A DNA stretch of 64,000 nucleotides from Nelumbo lutea. Its lineage: Eukaryota; Streptophyta; Magnoliopsida; Proteales; Nelumbonaceae. The translations under genes were made by a program, and so were the position numbers. The stretch is from positions 58,629,421 through 58,693,420 of the forward strand of contig JAKGHH010000004.1 of the NCBI GenBank assembly GCA_022828595.1, given 5' to 3'. Below are positions 1 to 12,088 of this stretch, piece after piece. Below the pieces are notes generated by a model. It ran no database searches, was not told the DNA's origin, and was given only the letters and a program-made list of their open reading frames with translations. The stretch's first letter is position 1. Every line of letters starts with the position of its first letter.

Positions 1-930
1 AATTGGCTCAAGTAATTTACAAAGTAGACAAGATCTGGCCTAGTAATGGTGAGGTACTGATGTTGGCCAATGAGATGTATAAATTGTGAAGAATTGACCA
101 CGAAGGGAGAATCATCCTTGTCAAGGTGGTGATTTTGTTCCATGGGAAATGATGATGGTTTAGTATTAGGCATAACCATGTTAAAGAGAATTGCAAGTGC
201 ATTTTTCACTAAGAAAGAAAAATTCCATGAGCTGAACAGGTAACTTCGATGCCCAAGAAAAACTTGAATGGGCTGAGATCCTTGATATGAAACTTGGAAT
301 GCAGTGATAATTTCAAACATTCAATATGAGTGATGTCATTGTTGGCTATCAAAATGTTGTCAACATATACAAGTACAACAATGATGGAAGAACCAAAGAG
401 CATTGTGAAGAGAGAGTAGTTGGCACAAGATAGTGTGAAACCAGCTTATAAGAGAGTGGCAAAAACTAGTTTTAGGCCAAATAGTAATTTGTTGAGTCAA
501 CACACAATGCTCTCCCCCCTAAATGTCAAAGTTGAGTGGAAGGTGCATGTAAACCTCTTCACCAAGATCATCGTGTAAAAAGGCATTATGAATATTCATT
601 TAAAAGAGAGACCTGCCCTTAATTGTTGCAAGGACAAGAAGACAATGAATAGTACCCATCTTAGTGATGGGAGCAAAGGTCTCTTGGTAATTAACGCCTT
701 CGGTTTGGGTGAAACCATTGGCAACTAATGGGCTTTGTACTGCTCAATAGCACCATTACTCTTGTACTTTATTTGGTAAACCCACTTGCAACCAATGGCA
801 TGTTTACTAGGTGGGAGAGAAGTGATGGTCCATGTATTGTTAGATTCTAAGGCATACACCCCGCCAGCCATGGACCGGTGCCAATTGGAATCTTTGACAG
901 CATTTAGCAAAGGTAGTGGGCTCAATTTGG
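1..930 (-). pseudogene. Copia reverse transcriptase relic
   Basis: The reverse strand from about 925 gives the RT N-terminus with NTWTITSLPP and IGCKWVYQIK, close to the plant Copia consensus. From about 403 it gives LVYVDNILIA, where YVDD has become YVDN, followed by FKFFLGIEV. The RT catalytic centre therefore lacks its second aspartate. The two pieces are in different frames and about 320 bases between them are degraded. The gene continues beyond the left edge. Confidence 0.8.
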
Positions 931-1229
931 GCTGAAAGGGAGCTTCAGAAAGCCGTGCGTTTGGGTGAAATGCCAGTATAAGATAAATAATTATGAATTG
1001 GGTAGGGCATACCTAACATCGACATTGATGAATCATGGTTCCAAGCATGACAGTAGTAGTCATTGAGGTAGGAAGGAGGTTGACATTCTTTGGTGGACCT
1101 ACGAAGCGACTCTAATGGAGCCAAAGGATGAGAGGGCTTTGTGATGGTTCCAATCGAGGGTGAGGAATTTGTGGAAGCTAGAGTTGGTTTAGGCAAGGGA
1201 AGTATTTGATGTTCAAATATGGGATAGGA

Positions 1230-1760
1230 GAAACGGTGGATGGAGGTGCAATAAAGGGGAAGATGTCCTCATGAAACGTGACATCGCGACTAGAGAAAGT
1301 GGAGTGGGTGTCAAGGTCATTTAGTTTTTAGGACTTTTGACGAAATGGGTAACCAAGGAAGAGACACTAGTGAGTACAAGAAAAACTTTACTGTGAGAAA
1401 GGTGCCCAGTGGAAGAAAAGCACAAATAGTCGAACACTTTGAGAAGATTGACAAAGGGTTACTTATCGTGAGCTTGGTGGGCATTTAGTTAATTATGTAG
1501 TTGTAAGTATGCATTCTCTCCAAAGGTTTAAAGGTAAATCAGCTTGGAAGTGTAGTGTGCAAGAAAGCATTGTCACTATAAATAGCTTTAATAAAAGAAT
1601 TGAATTGAGTTGGAACAAAATAATAGAAATACTTCATAATAGAAACTTATTCAGATTTAAAAGTAAGAAAACCCAAGTACTTCTAGTGAAGTCATCTACA
1701 ATGGAAAAGAAATAACGGGCTTCAAAAAGAGAAGGGAAAAATATAGTCCCAAAATGTCAC
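1230..1760 (-). pseudogene. Copia integrase core relic
   Basis: The reverse strand around 1700-1680 reads VDDFTRSTWVFLL, the start of a plant Copia integrase core. Further on, IKAIYSDNAFL stands where the second catalytic aspartate segment (usually IxxxRSDNG) belongs. Around 1310-1270 the text SSRDVTFHEDIFP is the conserved linker between integrase and RT. The parts lie in different frames with stops between them, and the stretch holding the third catalytic residue is missing. Family assignment is firm; the gene cannot be functional. Confidence 0.75.
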
Positions 1761-1834
1761 AATGAATAATTTTAAATGGAGCAATGCTGGAGATATACTA
1801 AACAGCTGTGAGCATCAGAAAACATCTAACTTGG

Positions 1835-2866
1835 GCTGGATTTGGAATCGCCACCCATCAGTTATGAAAAATGAGGTGATGGCACCTCTGAAATTTCATT
1901 GGAAATATTTTTTTTGTTTACTAGTGACTCCAAGCCCAAAGCATCGGCTAAACCAGTCTGGGTAAGATTCAGATGGGAGAGGGAAGGGGTTAGGCACCCC
2001 TCTTCCAGGTCCAATAGGTGGAACCCACATGGGAACTCGAGCACGAACAAACAATTTATAATAAGAAGAGCAAGAAACAAGAACAAACAAAAAAAAAGAA
2101 TCTACTTTATTAATTTTGTTATTTAATATTATTTTTTTCTTATTTTCTTTATTTTCCAATTTTTAATATTTTTATACCACATCCACTTTTGTCTTGATAT
2201 TTTTTTTATTTTATCCATTATTTAATTATTATTATTTTTATTGAATCCTATTTATGCATTTATTCATCATATCCCCTAACCGGCACAAGCTCTTCCTACT
2301 CTCACTCTTATCTCGTCACTTTTTCCTAAAACAAGCTAATTGTTCCAACTCATAAATTTTTTATTTTTATTTTTATTTCATGCTATCTTTGTTATTTTCA
2401 TTACTTATTTATTATTTCTATTTTATCATTTTTTATTTTATTTTGGTTTTGTTTGGAAGCTGTTTTACTCTCTGCAATCGACTTTCCTCCCCTTCCCTTC
2501 TACTCCTGCATAGGTAGTTCGATCACCCCTAATCTAATGTCTCCTCTTGCCATCGCCCTTCCTGTTTTCTTCCTTTCTTTTCATTTCTTTTCATCTTGCT
2601 TTGTTATGGGATCCTACATTACTAGATAGTTCAAATTGGCAGTAAACTCTAGCTCCGATGATAAGGGTGTCTAATGGCTGAAATAAGTAATATCTTAATA
2701 TGAATGCAAATAACTATCCATGAAAGGAAAAATCAAAGTAAACTACAATCGATAATTCATACTATACACTGAAGATTGAGCATTGAGAGACGTTCATCAA
2801 AACAAAACCAGATCTCTAAGACAGAGGTAGACTAAGATTAGATTAAACAAACAACAACATTATAAC
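1835..2866 (-). repeat. Terminal part of E 3' LTR, left of element G
   Basis: At 1842-1856 the plus strand reads GGAATCGCCACCCATCA, and near 1922-1932 it reads TAGTGACTCCA. Both match the reverse complement of the J LTR end at 60,070-60,122. They are followed by GGGTAAGATTCAG and GGTTAGGCACCCC (about 1960-2000), a motif common at the ends of plant Tat-type LTRs. The stretch 2095-2460 is T-rich low-complexity DNA, and 2460-2866 shows no gene or recognisable signal. Assigning this to E's LTR is an inference from orientation and from the near-matching bases that flank G. Confidence 0.55.
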
Positions 2867-3579
2867 TGATAAGGGGGAATTTGGTCCTCCCAAACAAATG
2901 ATGACACGTGGCCATCATCAACAGCAAAGCGCCAAGTCAACAGGCCAACTCGACAGGTTAGATTGGAGCACCTTGCATAGACTGCTCTCGACCTTGGTAA
3001 GGGCAAGCTGGCAAGGCCCCTAAGGTTGTTGACAACTCGGCCTAGAAGACAATTGAGCTGAGGCAAGCTAAGGCGACGCGTGAGGATGAGCTCGTCTAAC
3101 TGCCTCCACATCCCACTCCCGAGGCCATTGATATTGTGACCGTTAGAGCAGCTCGCCGAACCGTGCGCCACAATTTGAGCAAATAAACTGTAACCGCCTT
3201 GTAGATCTAGAAACTGACACATTAATATGCCTTATACTGTGGAAATAGCTCCGCCAGAAACTCAGAGACGTTGCCAAGGCACCTTGAACCTCTAATAACT
3301 ATAAAAGGAGCTCGAATTCACTTGGGGAGGTGCGTGTATTCATACTCTCAAGCTCTCTCACACTGTCAGAGAAATCCTCATTCACTTACTGACTTAAGCA
3401 TCGAAGTGTCCTCCCCAGGTAAAAACTATCTAGGCACTCTCACTCTTCTTCCCTTGCAGCTCACTTTAGCTCAGACATCCAGACATCAGCTCGAACACAT
3501 AGTTCAACCCAACCAAATTGACATACAGTCATAGTTCAAGTCATAGTACACGAAGGAGTGTTCAGATCGTGTGACATCA
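2867..3579 (+). repeat. 5' LTR of element G
   Basis: Starts TGATAAGGGGG and ends GACATCA, directly followed by the primer site. From 2963 onward it aligns with 21,104-21,719 over about 617 bases with few gaps and roughly one difference in ten by eye. This identifies the two as LTRs of one element. It carries a clear TATA box at 3300. The first 96 bases have no counterpart at the 3' LTR. Confidence 0.85.
3300..3308 (+). promoter_or_regulatory. TATA box in G 5' LTR
   Basis: TATAAAAGG, about 280 bases before the LTR end, at the position expected for the element's own promoter. The aligned place in the 3' LTR (near 21,440) reads TACAAAAGG, so only the 5' copy kept the box. Confidence 0.7.
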
Positions 3580-3581
3580 AT

Positions 3582-3598
3582 TGGTGCCGTCTGTGGGA
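3582..3598 (+). promoter_or_regulatory. Primer binding site of element G
   Basis: TGGTGCCGTCTGTGGGA lies two bases after the LTR end. Plant Gypsy elements commonly have TGGCGCCGTCTGTGGGA here, complementary to the 3' end of a host tRNA that primes reverse transcription. One base differs from the common form. Confidence 0.75.
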
Positions 3599-3651
3599 AA
3601 CTGCAACAAAAAGCTAAGTTCTCTTTTTTACTTTCTTTCAAAAATTTGGTT

Positions 3652-5350
3652 ATGATATCCTCAAGCAATCCCCCCGCCCACGACAACAACGTCAATGGCC
3701 AAGTCCCAACTGTTATCATTGGTCAGATCGATGTTCCCTTACACCCAACTAGGCCACTAGACATTATGAACGTGTCTCCCCCCGCGGTTAAGCCCGCTGC
3801 ACCTCCCACGGTGGTTGACACATGCTAGTTCAATGATCTGGTATAGTGCGTGCAAGGGATGAATGAGCAGCTACGATCATGGGAGAATAGGTTCACCTTC
3901 ATAGCAAGGGGGCAACAACAACAACATCAGCGCTTTCTGTAGGTACCTCGGAATAGCCAGTAGGTACCTCGCAACAGCCAACAGGCCCCGTGCCACATTC
4001 AGCAAGTGCCACGAAATAGTCAGCAAGTACCACACCAACAGGTCCCTCTACAGAATACCGGTCTGAACCAAGTCGACCAAGAAGAATCGATCCCCCCATG
4101 AGTTCGCAGCCAAATCCAAGTCCCCAACAGAGATGACAACCGAAATTGCACTAACGATGCAGCCTGTGATAATCAGATCCCGGCAGAGAGCCAAGCTGAT
4201 GTTCCCACCAGGACAGACGCCGCCAATTTGACTAAGGGCATTAAGAAGAGACACAAGAGGTGAATGCACCACGCCGGAATGAAAAGCTAGCTTGCCTCGA
4301 TTGGAAGTGAAGTCTAGAAGGGGGGAAACAGTGCAGCCACTAGCAGGATGGTTTCCCTCTCTGAACCCCCTTGCCTAACTCGTAAAACTCAACTGGCCCT
4401 TGAGATCCTTAAGGCTCTAAGACCAAAGAACTTTAGGGCACCAACCCTTGAATCCTACAAAGGCAAGATAGATCCAGTTGAGCACACCAAAATCATCCAG
4501 GCTCTCATGCTAATCCATGGGGCAAACGATGCAAGTATGTGTATAGCTTTTCCGATGACCTTGAAAGAAGAAGCTTGGCTATGGTACTCCAAACTAGCCC
4601 CCGGTTCCATCAAGAACTGGGACTAGTTTGCCAAGCTGTTCATTAACTAATTTTCCACAAGCAAGAGGCACTCCAAGTTGGCGACCTGTTTGCTAAATGT
4701 AATCCATAAACCAAATGAGACACTAAGGGAGTACATTAAAAGATTTAACATGGAGCACCTTCAGATCCCAAACTTGGACTCTACTGTACAACTTATTGCA
4801 GCTAAGAGTGGGGTACAACACACCAAACTAAAGTGGGAGATCGAATTATACCCTTCAGCCACCGTGGAAGAGTTTCTTGACATAGTGCACCAATTCATCA
4901 AAGCTAAGGAGGCAGTGGGTTTGAAATCTGACCTGTTTGGAAAACGGAAGCGAGTTTGGAGTACCAAAAGGAAAGCGCAGTAACTCACCACGCAGAAGAA
5001 GCAAGTCACCGCCAAAGGTTCGGACAAGCGATCAGCAACACCACCCACATACACTAGGACCTTCACTCCTCTGAACACCAAAAGAAAGGAGATTCTAATG
5101 TAGATCAAGTCAAATGACTATGTGAAATGGCCACCCAAGATGAGGAGGATCCCACCAGGAATCTAAACAAATATTGTCATTTTCATAAGGACGTGGGACA
5201 CGACACGGAGAATTGTTGGAACTTGAAGAATGAGATAGAGGATCTCATCAAGAGAAGATACCTGCGACACTTCATCAAGGATGAGTGACGACTTGAGGAA
5301 GGGACTAGTAGGGAAGCACCCCAGGTCAACAGGGAGCCAGAGCCAGCTCC
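3652..5350 (+). pseudogene. Gypsy gag relic (G)
   Basis: Capsid precursor of element G. The likely start is the ATG at 3652, followed by a proline-rich N-terminal region. The Retrotrans_gag-type core runs from 4348 to 4983. It contains LKALRPKNF, HTKIIQALM and EEAWLWYSKL, with stops at 4624 and 4648 in an otherwise continuous frame (4348 and 4678 are in phase). Near 5170-5240 the text [17 protein letters not shown] resembles the C-terminal zinc-binding segment of Tat gag proteins. At least five stops make it non-functional. Some stops could be explained by C-to-T change at glutamine or arginine codons, but this was not counted. Confidence 0.8.
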
Positions 5351-5578
5351 CTGAAATCAGCAGCAACCAAAAAGACAGGTGGCATGTGTGGGATTCAGTA
5401 CCCACACGATGATGCTCTAGTGGTTAAACTACTGATCAATGACTTCAAGGTAAAGAGAATCTTGGTTGACTCTAGTAGTTCGGCAAACACTCTGTTTCTA
5501 GAAGCCTTCAAGCATATGGAGCTCGGCAAAGCAGATTTGCAGCTCGTCAAAGTATGCCCTTTTCCTAGTTAAATTCAA
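5351..5578 (+). pseudogene. Gypsy aspartic protease relic (G)
   Basis: Follows gag and reads DALVVKLLINDFKVKRILVD then SSSSANTLFLEAFKHM. This is the retropepsin segment in which plant Tat elements have VLVDSGSSADILF. The catalytic triad DSG has become DSS and the later D is N, so the enzyme would be dead even without the truncation. Homology stops at about 5570, where F begins, and the missing part does not reappear at 16,400. Confidence 0.75.
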
Positions 5579-6348
5579 TGTTGTAGCCTCTAAGGGTCTC
5601 TGTGCAAATTCTGTGCAAAACTAAGAAGGTTTCATGGTTGAATTATAGTTTTTGGGAAGCTGGTGTGAAGTCCAGCTGAGAGAGGGGGTGTTTTTGTGAA
5701 AAACTGAGAACATAAGAGTGTCTCCTATCTACTAAACCCAGAATGACTCCCCTCCCATTGTATTAGCATGCTCCCCTCTCCTTAGCAAACCCTAGGGAGC
5801 CTTTTAACCCATTCTTTTCATCCTTTAAAAACCCTAACCGCCCCTAATTGTTTAATCTCCACCCTCCACCTCTTCTAATCTCCACCATCCATTCTAGGGC
5901 ACTCTCTTTGTAGTTTTTAAACCCTAGGGTTCCACCTAACTGCTAATCCTCACCATTCAGCCCCTAACCACTAGATCTCAACCCTCCATTCCATCTTCTA
6001 TCTTAGCCATCCACTCTAGGGCACCACCCACCTCTTTTAATCTCCACCTTTCAACCCTAGGTGCCTCAATCTCCTCCATTCATTTATGGGCACCCAAATC
6101 TCAGCCCTACATAATATTGGGTGCCCTCTTCTTTTCTTCTGAGCCCTAGGATCACCCCAGAATCATCCTAACCCTTTATTAAAAACCCTAGGGCCCCCAT
6201 AACTTTGCTAAAACCTAGATGTCGCCCCCCTCTTTCTCTCTATTCCCAGTTGTTTCCACCCTTCTCTATAAAAGGGACCATAGGGGCCATATAGAAGGGG
6301 TTGGCCAATTCACCCAGTACACAAGGCTAAGGTTTCTTGAGGATTTCA
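5579..6348 (+). repeat. F 5' LTR, left part
   Basis: Starts TGTTGTAGCC. From 5770 to 6200 it is made of degenerate CT-rich units around TCTCCACC, CCATTCTAGGGCACC and AACCCTAGGG. A TATA box at 6267 marks the promoter, and the transcribed part follows until A interrupts it at 6349. Joining to 13,137 is inferred from near-matching flanks of A (TTTCA and GTTCA) and the primer site further right. Confidence 0.6.
6267..6275 (+). promoter_or_regulatory. TATA box in F 5' LTR
   Basis: TATAAAAGG preceded by a pyrimidine-rich stretch, about 80 bases before the Copia insertion. The spacing to the LTR end is normal once element A is removed. Confidence 0.6.
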
Positions 6349-8247
6349 TGAAGGGATGAGAGATCCATCGTATGGATGCCCAAATCTTGCGGAATAAAGG
6401 GGCGAATTTCAAAAATTTTTTCCCTCCCTTTCAACTGGGAATCGCATTCCCTTTCAACTGAACCAGATCTGAACCAAAAGGAGTAGGGGAGGATTATACC
6501 TAATACAGAGAAATAATATCTCCCAACGAAGGTGTTCACGTGCAAGAAGGATCCAAAGACTGCTCCAAATGAAGATGGCACAGTGCAGGATAGAGCAGAA
6601 TCAGCAGTATTCTTCTCCAAGAATTTTGTCCTTCGCAAGAAACAGCAGGTTGGCACATGAGCACAGCTTTCTATCAATTCTTTCTCAAAGAACTGATGTC
6701 AAGATTGAATCTTGACTTCTCCCACAATAGGAGATCGAACTGGCAAACTGGGCGGCAAGAACAAGGAAGCGGCAAGAAAGAATTTTGTAGGGTTGCTTAA
6801 TTCTTTCTTCTGTATTTTTCAGCACTCAAGAGAATGTGAGTATGTGTAATCTAAAAGCTGCCGCCCCCTTCCTCATTTGTTTTAACCCCAAAAGATCAAC
6901 TCCTAATCCAATTATGAGTTGCTGATCCAAATCTTATTTGGATCAAAATATCTCTTTAGGTGATAAGGATTAACCGCTATCTTATCTACAGATTAGATTA
7001 GCCTTCTCCTAATCTCATTAGGAGGTTTCTAGATCTGAATCACAATCAGATCTGGACTCTCTAAGTGGATAGGGTTAAGACCCTATCCTATCTGCTAATC
7101 CATCTCAGAATTCGCCTCATATTTAACTAATTAAATAGCCCAATTCGAAATCGGCTTTAGGCCCATTAAGCTTATGTGCTAATTTAACCTTCCTAACCGC
7201 TGCCCAGTTGGGCTTCCTTGTATGGTGTGGGACCCAAGCATTTGATCTACACATCAGCCACATGGGTTCGGCCCAGCCTTTGTTACAAGGCCTGGCCGAA
7301 TACATTGTTATGGACAGAGCACCCCCTGAAACCCATCAAATGGGCTCTATGGGCCCAACACTTACCCTAAGTGGTCCCTGGGCCAATCCACCTTGTAACA
7401 CTCGGGGACTGTGGGCAGATGCAAGATTAGCCCATCAGGTATTATCCTCAATGGTCTTACACTTAACCTCTCAGCCCTTAATGATCAAACACTGCCCGAC
7501 AAGAGAGGACCTCTCCCTCGGCTACAAGGAACATTGTTGCACTCTCTACTTATATTGATCCCGGGAATTGAAACATTTTGCAAACATTTTAGAAACCATA
7601 ATATATATATTTTTATATCTCATATAAAATATAATTTGCAAAAACAAATCTCAATGATTGAAATCGACTGTCGGCAGTCTTGGTTTCCATCAGAGAGAGT
7701 GCATCCCTGTCCGACAAAGGGGCTGATCCTGTCAATATGATCACCCACTGAGATGAATTCTTAGATTGTCCCAACATACCCAGGTTTTGACCCCCGCTAA
7801 GGATCTCACTGATTGAGACATCAAAGACACCCCAATCTGACACCTAGTGTAGTATAATAATCGAGTCTAGGGGTCGGGTGTAACTTTAATGTTTTGCCCA
7901 TCAATCTCCAAGGTCCAAGGCAATACTGGAAATCTGGTCCAGTTTATAGATTCAATTAATCTTACACTGTATGTGCCTAGGGTCTCACCCTGGTAGTTGA
8001 AAGAGGCCACCCCAACTGACTTGGTGGCACCACATTGTCAGCCTTGTCAGGATAGGTCTCCCCAGACTGACCCACTAGCTATGAACATTCTAAACTAACA
8101 CGAGTCTCATTAATTGTCTAGTTTAAGAGTATTACACAGAAACATACCAAGGGAACATGAATCAAATATATACTTTTATTCATTTACAATAAACTCATAA
8201 TGTACATCATTCTGATTGAAGCTAAGGGCTTACAAAACTGTCCAACA
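6349..8247 (-). repeat. 3' LTR of Copia A
   Basis: About 1.9 kb. Its end (plus strand TGAAGGGATGAGAGATCCAT at 6349) and start (reverse strand TGTTGGACAG at 8247) match the other family LTRs. It aligns along its length with 24,248-26,191 in the opposite orientation. The expected TATAAAAGG is degraded here (about 6885). Open frames at 7208-7740 are LTR sequence with no protein similarity. Confidence 0.85.
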
Positions 8248-8254
8248 ACAACCA

Positions 8255-11200
8255 CTTGCACTTAGGTCTAATCAGGTACAAGCCAGAGTCCCATGCTTTC
8301 TACGTGTTTCTCAAACACTTTCTGTGATAGTGGCTTCATCAATGGGTCTGCTAAATTTTCCGTTGATGCTACCTTATGAATCAAGATGTCCCCTCTACCA
8401 ATAATCTCCCGCAGTATGTGGTACGTCCACTCAATGTGCTTCGACTTCGAGTGAGCTCATGGCTCTTTAGCCTGAGCAATGGCTCCATTGTTGTCACACA
8501 ACAACGGGATGGGAAATGTGCTGGATGGAACTACTCCCAACTCATGAATGAACTACTTCATCCACACGGCTTCTTTAGCATCCTCACTTGCGGCAATGTA
8601 CTCGGCCTCGATCATGGAGTTTGTAGTGGACCCCTGTTGGATGCTTTTTCAGAAAACAACACACGATCCTATCGTGAAAACATATCCAGATGTAGAATTT
8701 CTATCATCTAGATCCGACTGGAAATCGGCATCTGTATACCCTTGGATCTGTAGTGAGCTACAATCGAATATTAGACAAAACTCTTTTGTCCTTCGAAGGT
8801 ACTTAAGTATGTTTTTCACAATAGTCCAATGCTCTTGCCTTGGATTGGCCTGAAATCTGCTTACTGCATTCACTGCCTGAGCAATGTTAGGACGAGTGCA
8901 CAGCATGGCATACATGATACTTCCTACGACAGAGGCATAGGGAACGTCTTTCATTCCATCAATCTCCTTAGAAGTCTTGGGAGACATCTTCTTGGAGAGA
9001 GTGACTCCGTGCTTGAAAGAAGCGTTTCCTTTCTTGGAGTTCTCCATGCTGTATTTTTTGACTATTTTGTCAATGTAAGCAGATTGGGATAATCCTATTA
9101 TCCACTTCGATCTATCTCTATAGAGTCGAAGACCCAGTATATAGGAGGCTTCTCCAAGATCTTTCATGGAGAATGGCTGTGAAAACCATACTTTCACCAT
9201 AGTTAACATTCCTACATCATTCCCAATGAGTAGAATGTCGTCTACAAAAAGAACCAACAAGGTAACCTTATCTCCACTATACTTCCTATAGACATAGGGT
9301 TCATGCAGATTCTGTTTGAAGTCAAACGATTTGACAGTAGAGTCAAAATGGATGTTCCAACTTCTAAAAACTTGCTTAAGTCCATAAATGGATCTATTAA
9401 GTTTGCATACCATGTTTTCCTGACCTACAACAATGAAGCCTTATGGCTGCTGCATATAGATATCTTCAGTAAGATCTTCATTCAGGAATGTAGTTTTGAC
9501 ATCCATCTGCCAAATCTCATAATCATGGTATGTTGCTACAACTAGCAGGATCCTAATGGATTTAAGCATTGCTACAGTTGAAAAGTTTTCCTCATAGTTG
9601 ATGCCCTCTTTCTGAGTGTACCCTTTCGCCACCAGACGAGCTTTGAAGGTCTCAAACCTATCATCGGGGCCCTTCTTCCTCTTGTAAAACCATTTGCAAC
9701 CGATTGCTTTTACCCCGGAGGGCAGATCTACTAGAGTCCAAACTCCATTGGTCTCCATTGAGTCCATCTCTGCTTTCATGGCCTCCACCCACCTCTAGGA
9801 ATCTATGTCCAACATAGCTTCCGCGTAAGTCATGGGATCCTCCTCACTAGTCAAGGTTTCCTCCAGGTAAATATCCTAGTCATAACCATAACGAACTGGT
9901 GGCCTAGATACCCAAGTTGATCTTCTTGGTTGGTCACTACTTGGAACTTGTGGGACATCTCCCACTGCTCTTGAGCCCTCCTCATCAAGAACTATTTCCT
10001 GACGATGGGTGTCCAGGATATAATCGGTTTCCAAGAACTGTGCATTTCAGCTGTAGAACACCTTCTGCTCACTTGGGTCATAGAATAGGTAACCCACAGA
10101 GCCTTTTGGGTAGCCTACAAATAGGCAATGGCTGATTTTGGATTCCAACTTATCTGCACTTGTTCTTTTAACATGTGCTAGACAACCCCAAATCTTCAAC
10201 TGTCTGACACTTGGTTTCTTTTCGGTCCAAAGTTCATATGGAGTGTTTGGAACCGATTTGGTTGGAACCCGATTCAGCACGTAAATCGCAGTCTCTAACG
10301 CGTAACCCCAAAAGGTTAGAGACTGTCTGACACTGAATGTATGAGAAGTGACCGGACCATATCCAATAAGGTCCTATTCCTCCTCTCTGAAACATCGTTA
10401 AGTTGTGTAGCAAGAGGAGCTAACTATGATACTATCCCATTGTCCTTTAAGTAGTCCCTGAATTCGTCAGATAGATACTCGCCACCTCGATCTGATCGAA
10501 GGGCTTTAATTTCTCTCCCTAACTGTTTCTCAACCTCTTGTCTAAACTCTTTGAACTTTTCAAAGGATTCAGACTTGTGTCTCATTAGGTACACATAACC
10601 ATATCGTGAAAAATCATCAGTAAAGGTGATGAAGTACATGTGTTGATTTCGTGTCCTAACACTCAGGGGACCACATACATCAGTATGTATAAGGTCAAGT
10701 GTGCCTATACATTTTTCAGGCTTACTGTTAAAGGCCATTTCATCATCTTGCCTTACAAGCAAGGCTCACAAGTGGGGAGATCTTCTACAGTTAGAAAATC
10801 CAAAGGACCATCCTTTACCAGTCTTGTGATTCGGTCAACACCAATGTGGCCAAGTCAGTAATGCCATAGACATGTGGATTAACTATATCATGGGCTCTCT
10901 TATTGGGGATTCAGCCGACGTAGTTTCGGTTATGTTAGTTTCTAGAGAAGGATGTAGAACATAAAGACCGTTCTCCAGTTCCCCATATGCGATGAATCTG
11001 TTATTTCTTTTAATAGTAATCGTATTACTAAAGAAGACAAAATAACCATCTGCACTAAGACAAAAATCAAAATTTTCCTTAAATTTTGTACATAAAGACA
11101 AATTTTTAGTACAATTGTTCCTTCTCTAAAAAGTAACTCCACGGTTCCTATGGCTACGGCTGCAACAGTTGTAGTACTCCCCAAGTAGAGCGTGACTTCT

Positions 11201-12088
11201 CCTTCACCCAGCCTTCTGCTTACCTTGAACCCCTGCAATGAGTTATACACATGAGTTGAAGCCCCGAAGTCAATACACCAGGACGCAGAAGCTACCAATA
11301 AGTTGGTTTCTATAACAAAAGTTTTGATATTACCTTTTTGGATTCCAGGTAGGCAGGACAGTTCCTTTTCCAGTGGCCAGTCTTCTTGCAAAAAGGATAG
11401 GCATCTGATGCCTTGTCCTTCCTCTGTTTCTTGGGTTTGGCAGCCTTCTTCTGGGGCTTTCTCTTTGCCTTCATTTTCTTGCCCGATTTGCTAGTTTCAA
11501 CAAGCATGGCAATGGGCTCATCCTTTTTAATCAATTCTTCGGCCCTCTGCAACATATTGTTGAGTTCCTACAAGCTACATTCAGCTTGTTCATGTTGTAG
11601 TTCATGATGAATGGATTAAAGGATGGAGGTAGAGATTTGAGAATGGCATCGATCTATGTTATCAGATCCAGCCCGGATCCAAAAGCCTTCAGTTCATTGA
11701 TATAACCCATCATTCGGAGACAATGGTCGTGAACTTGTTGGCCCTTGGACATCTGCGCTGTCATTGTCTTCAGACTGTCCAATACGTCCTCAGCAAGTTC
11801 GATCTGATCGAACTACCTTTGAATTGGATTGTCCAAAGAGGCAATGATATAGCAACGGGCAAGGGAGTTTTTCTCCTCCCATTCTTGGTATTCTCTTTTC
11901 CGGTCCTCGGAAGCCCTATCTCCCGGACAATCTGGGGCAGGATTTTTTGCTACCTTATCCAATTTCTTAGAGGTTAAGACCAACATAAGGTTCATGTACC
12001 AATTGGCATAGTTTGGGCCCTTCAACTTGTTGTCATAAACAACTTTGCAAATTGTTCGTTTGCCATTTTCTGATAAAAGAGCAAACAT
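8255..12088 (-). pseudogene. Copia gag-pol polyprotein relic (A)
   Basis: In reverse-strand order: UBN2-type gag (12,088-11,310), which contains YDNKLKGPNYANWYMNLML; a zinc knuckle near 11,400 in which the first cysteine is tyrosine (YPFCKKTGHWKRNC); a protease with IDFGASTHVYNS, so DSG is DFG; and an integrase (10,762-10,047) that keeps HTDVCGPL and LRSDRGGEYLSDEF. RT (9788-8900) follows with IGCKWFYKRK and the intact catalytic box FVDDILL. RNase H (from about 8790) has GYTDADFQSDLDDR. The C-terminus to 8255 is in other frames. Several frameshifts and stops break it. It is the best preserved RT in the window. Confidence 0.9.

Larger units (their letters stand above)
1..1760 (-). mobile_element. 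Copia LTR retrotransposon fragment (integrase to reverse transcriptase)
   Basis: Reading from 1760 down to 1, the reverse strand gives integrase core, the integrase-RT linker and then reverse transcriptase, which is the gene order of Copia (Pseudoviridae) elements. No LTR, primer site or gag is visible. The element runs off the left edge of the window and stops near 1760 against the end of element E. Stops and frame changes are frequent, so this is an old fragment. It is not close in sequence to the A/B Copia family found later in the window. Confidence 0.85.

Noticed and set aside
2860..3222. 120-codon reverse-strand frame in the G 5' LTR
   Set aside because: It covers LTR sequence only, and the aligned 3' LTR does not keep the frame.
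5760..6200. Telomere-like text (AACCCTAGGG, TAAACCC)
   Set aside because: It is not the plant telomere repeat (CCCTAAA) in tandem; units are degenerate LTR motifs around CCCTAGGG.
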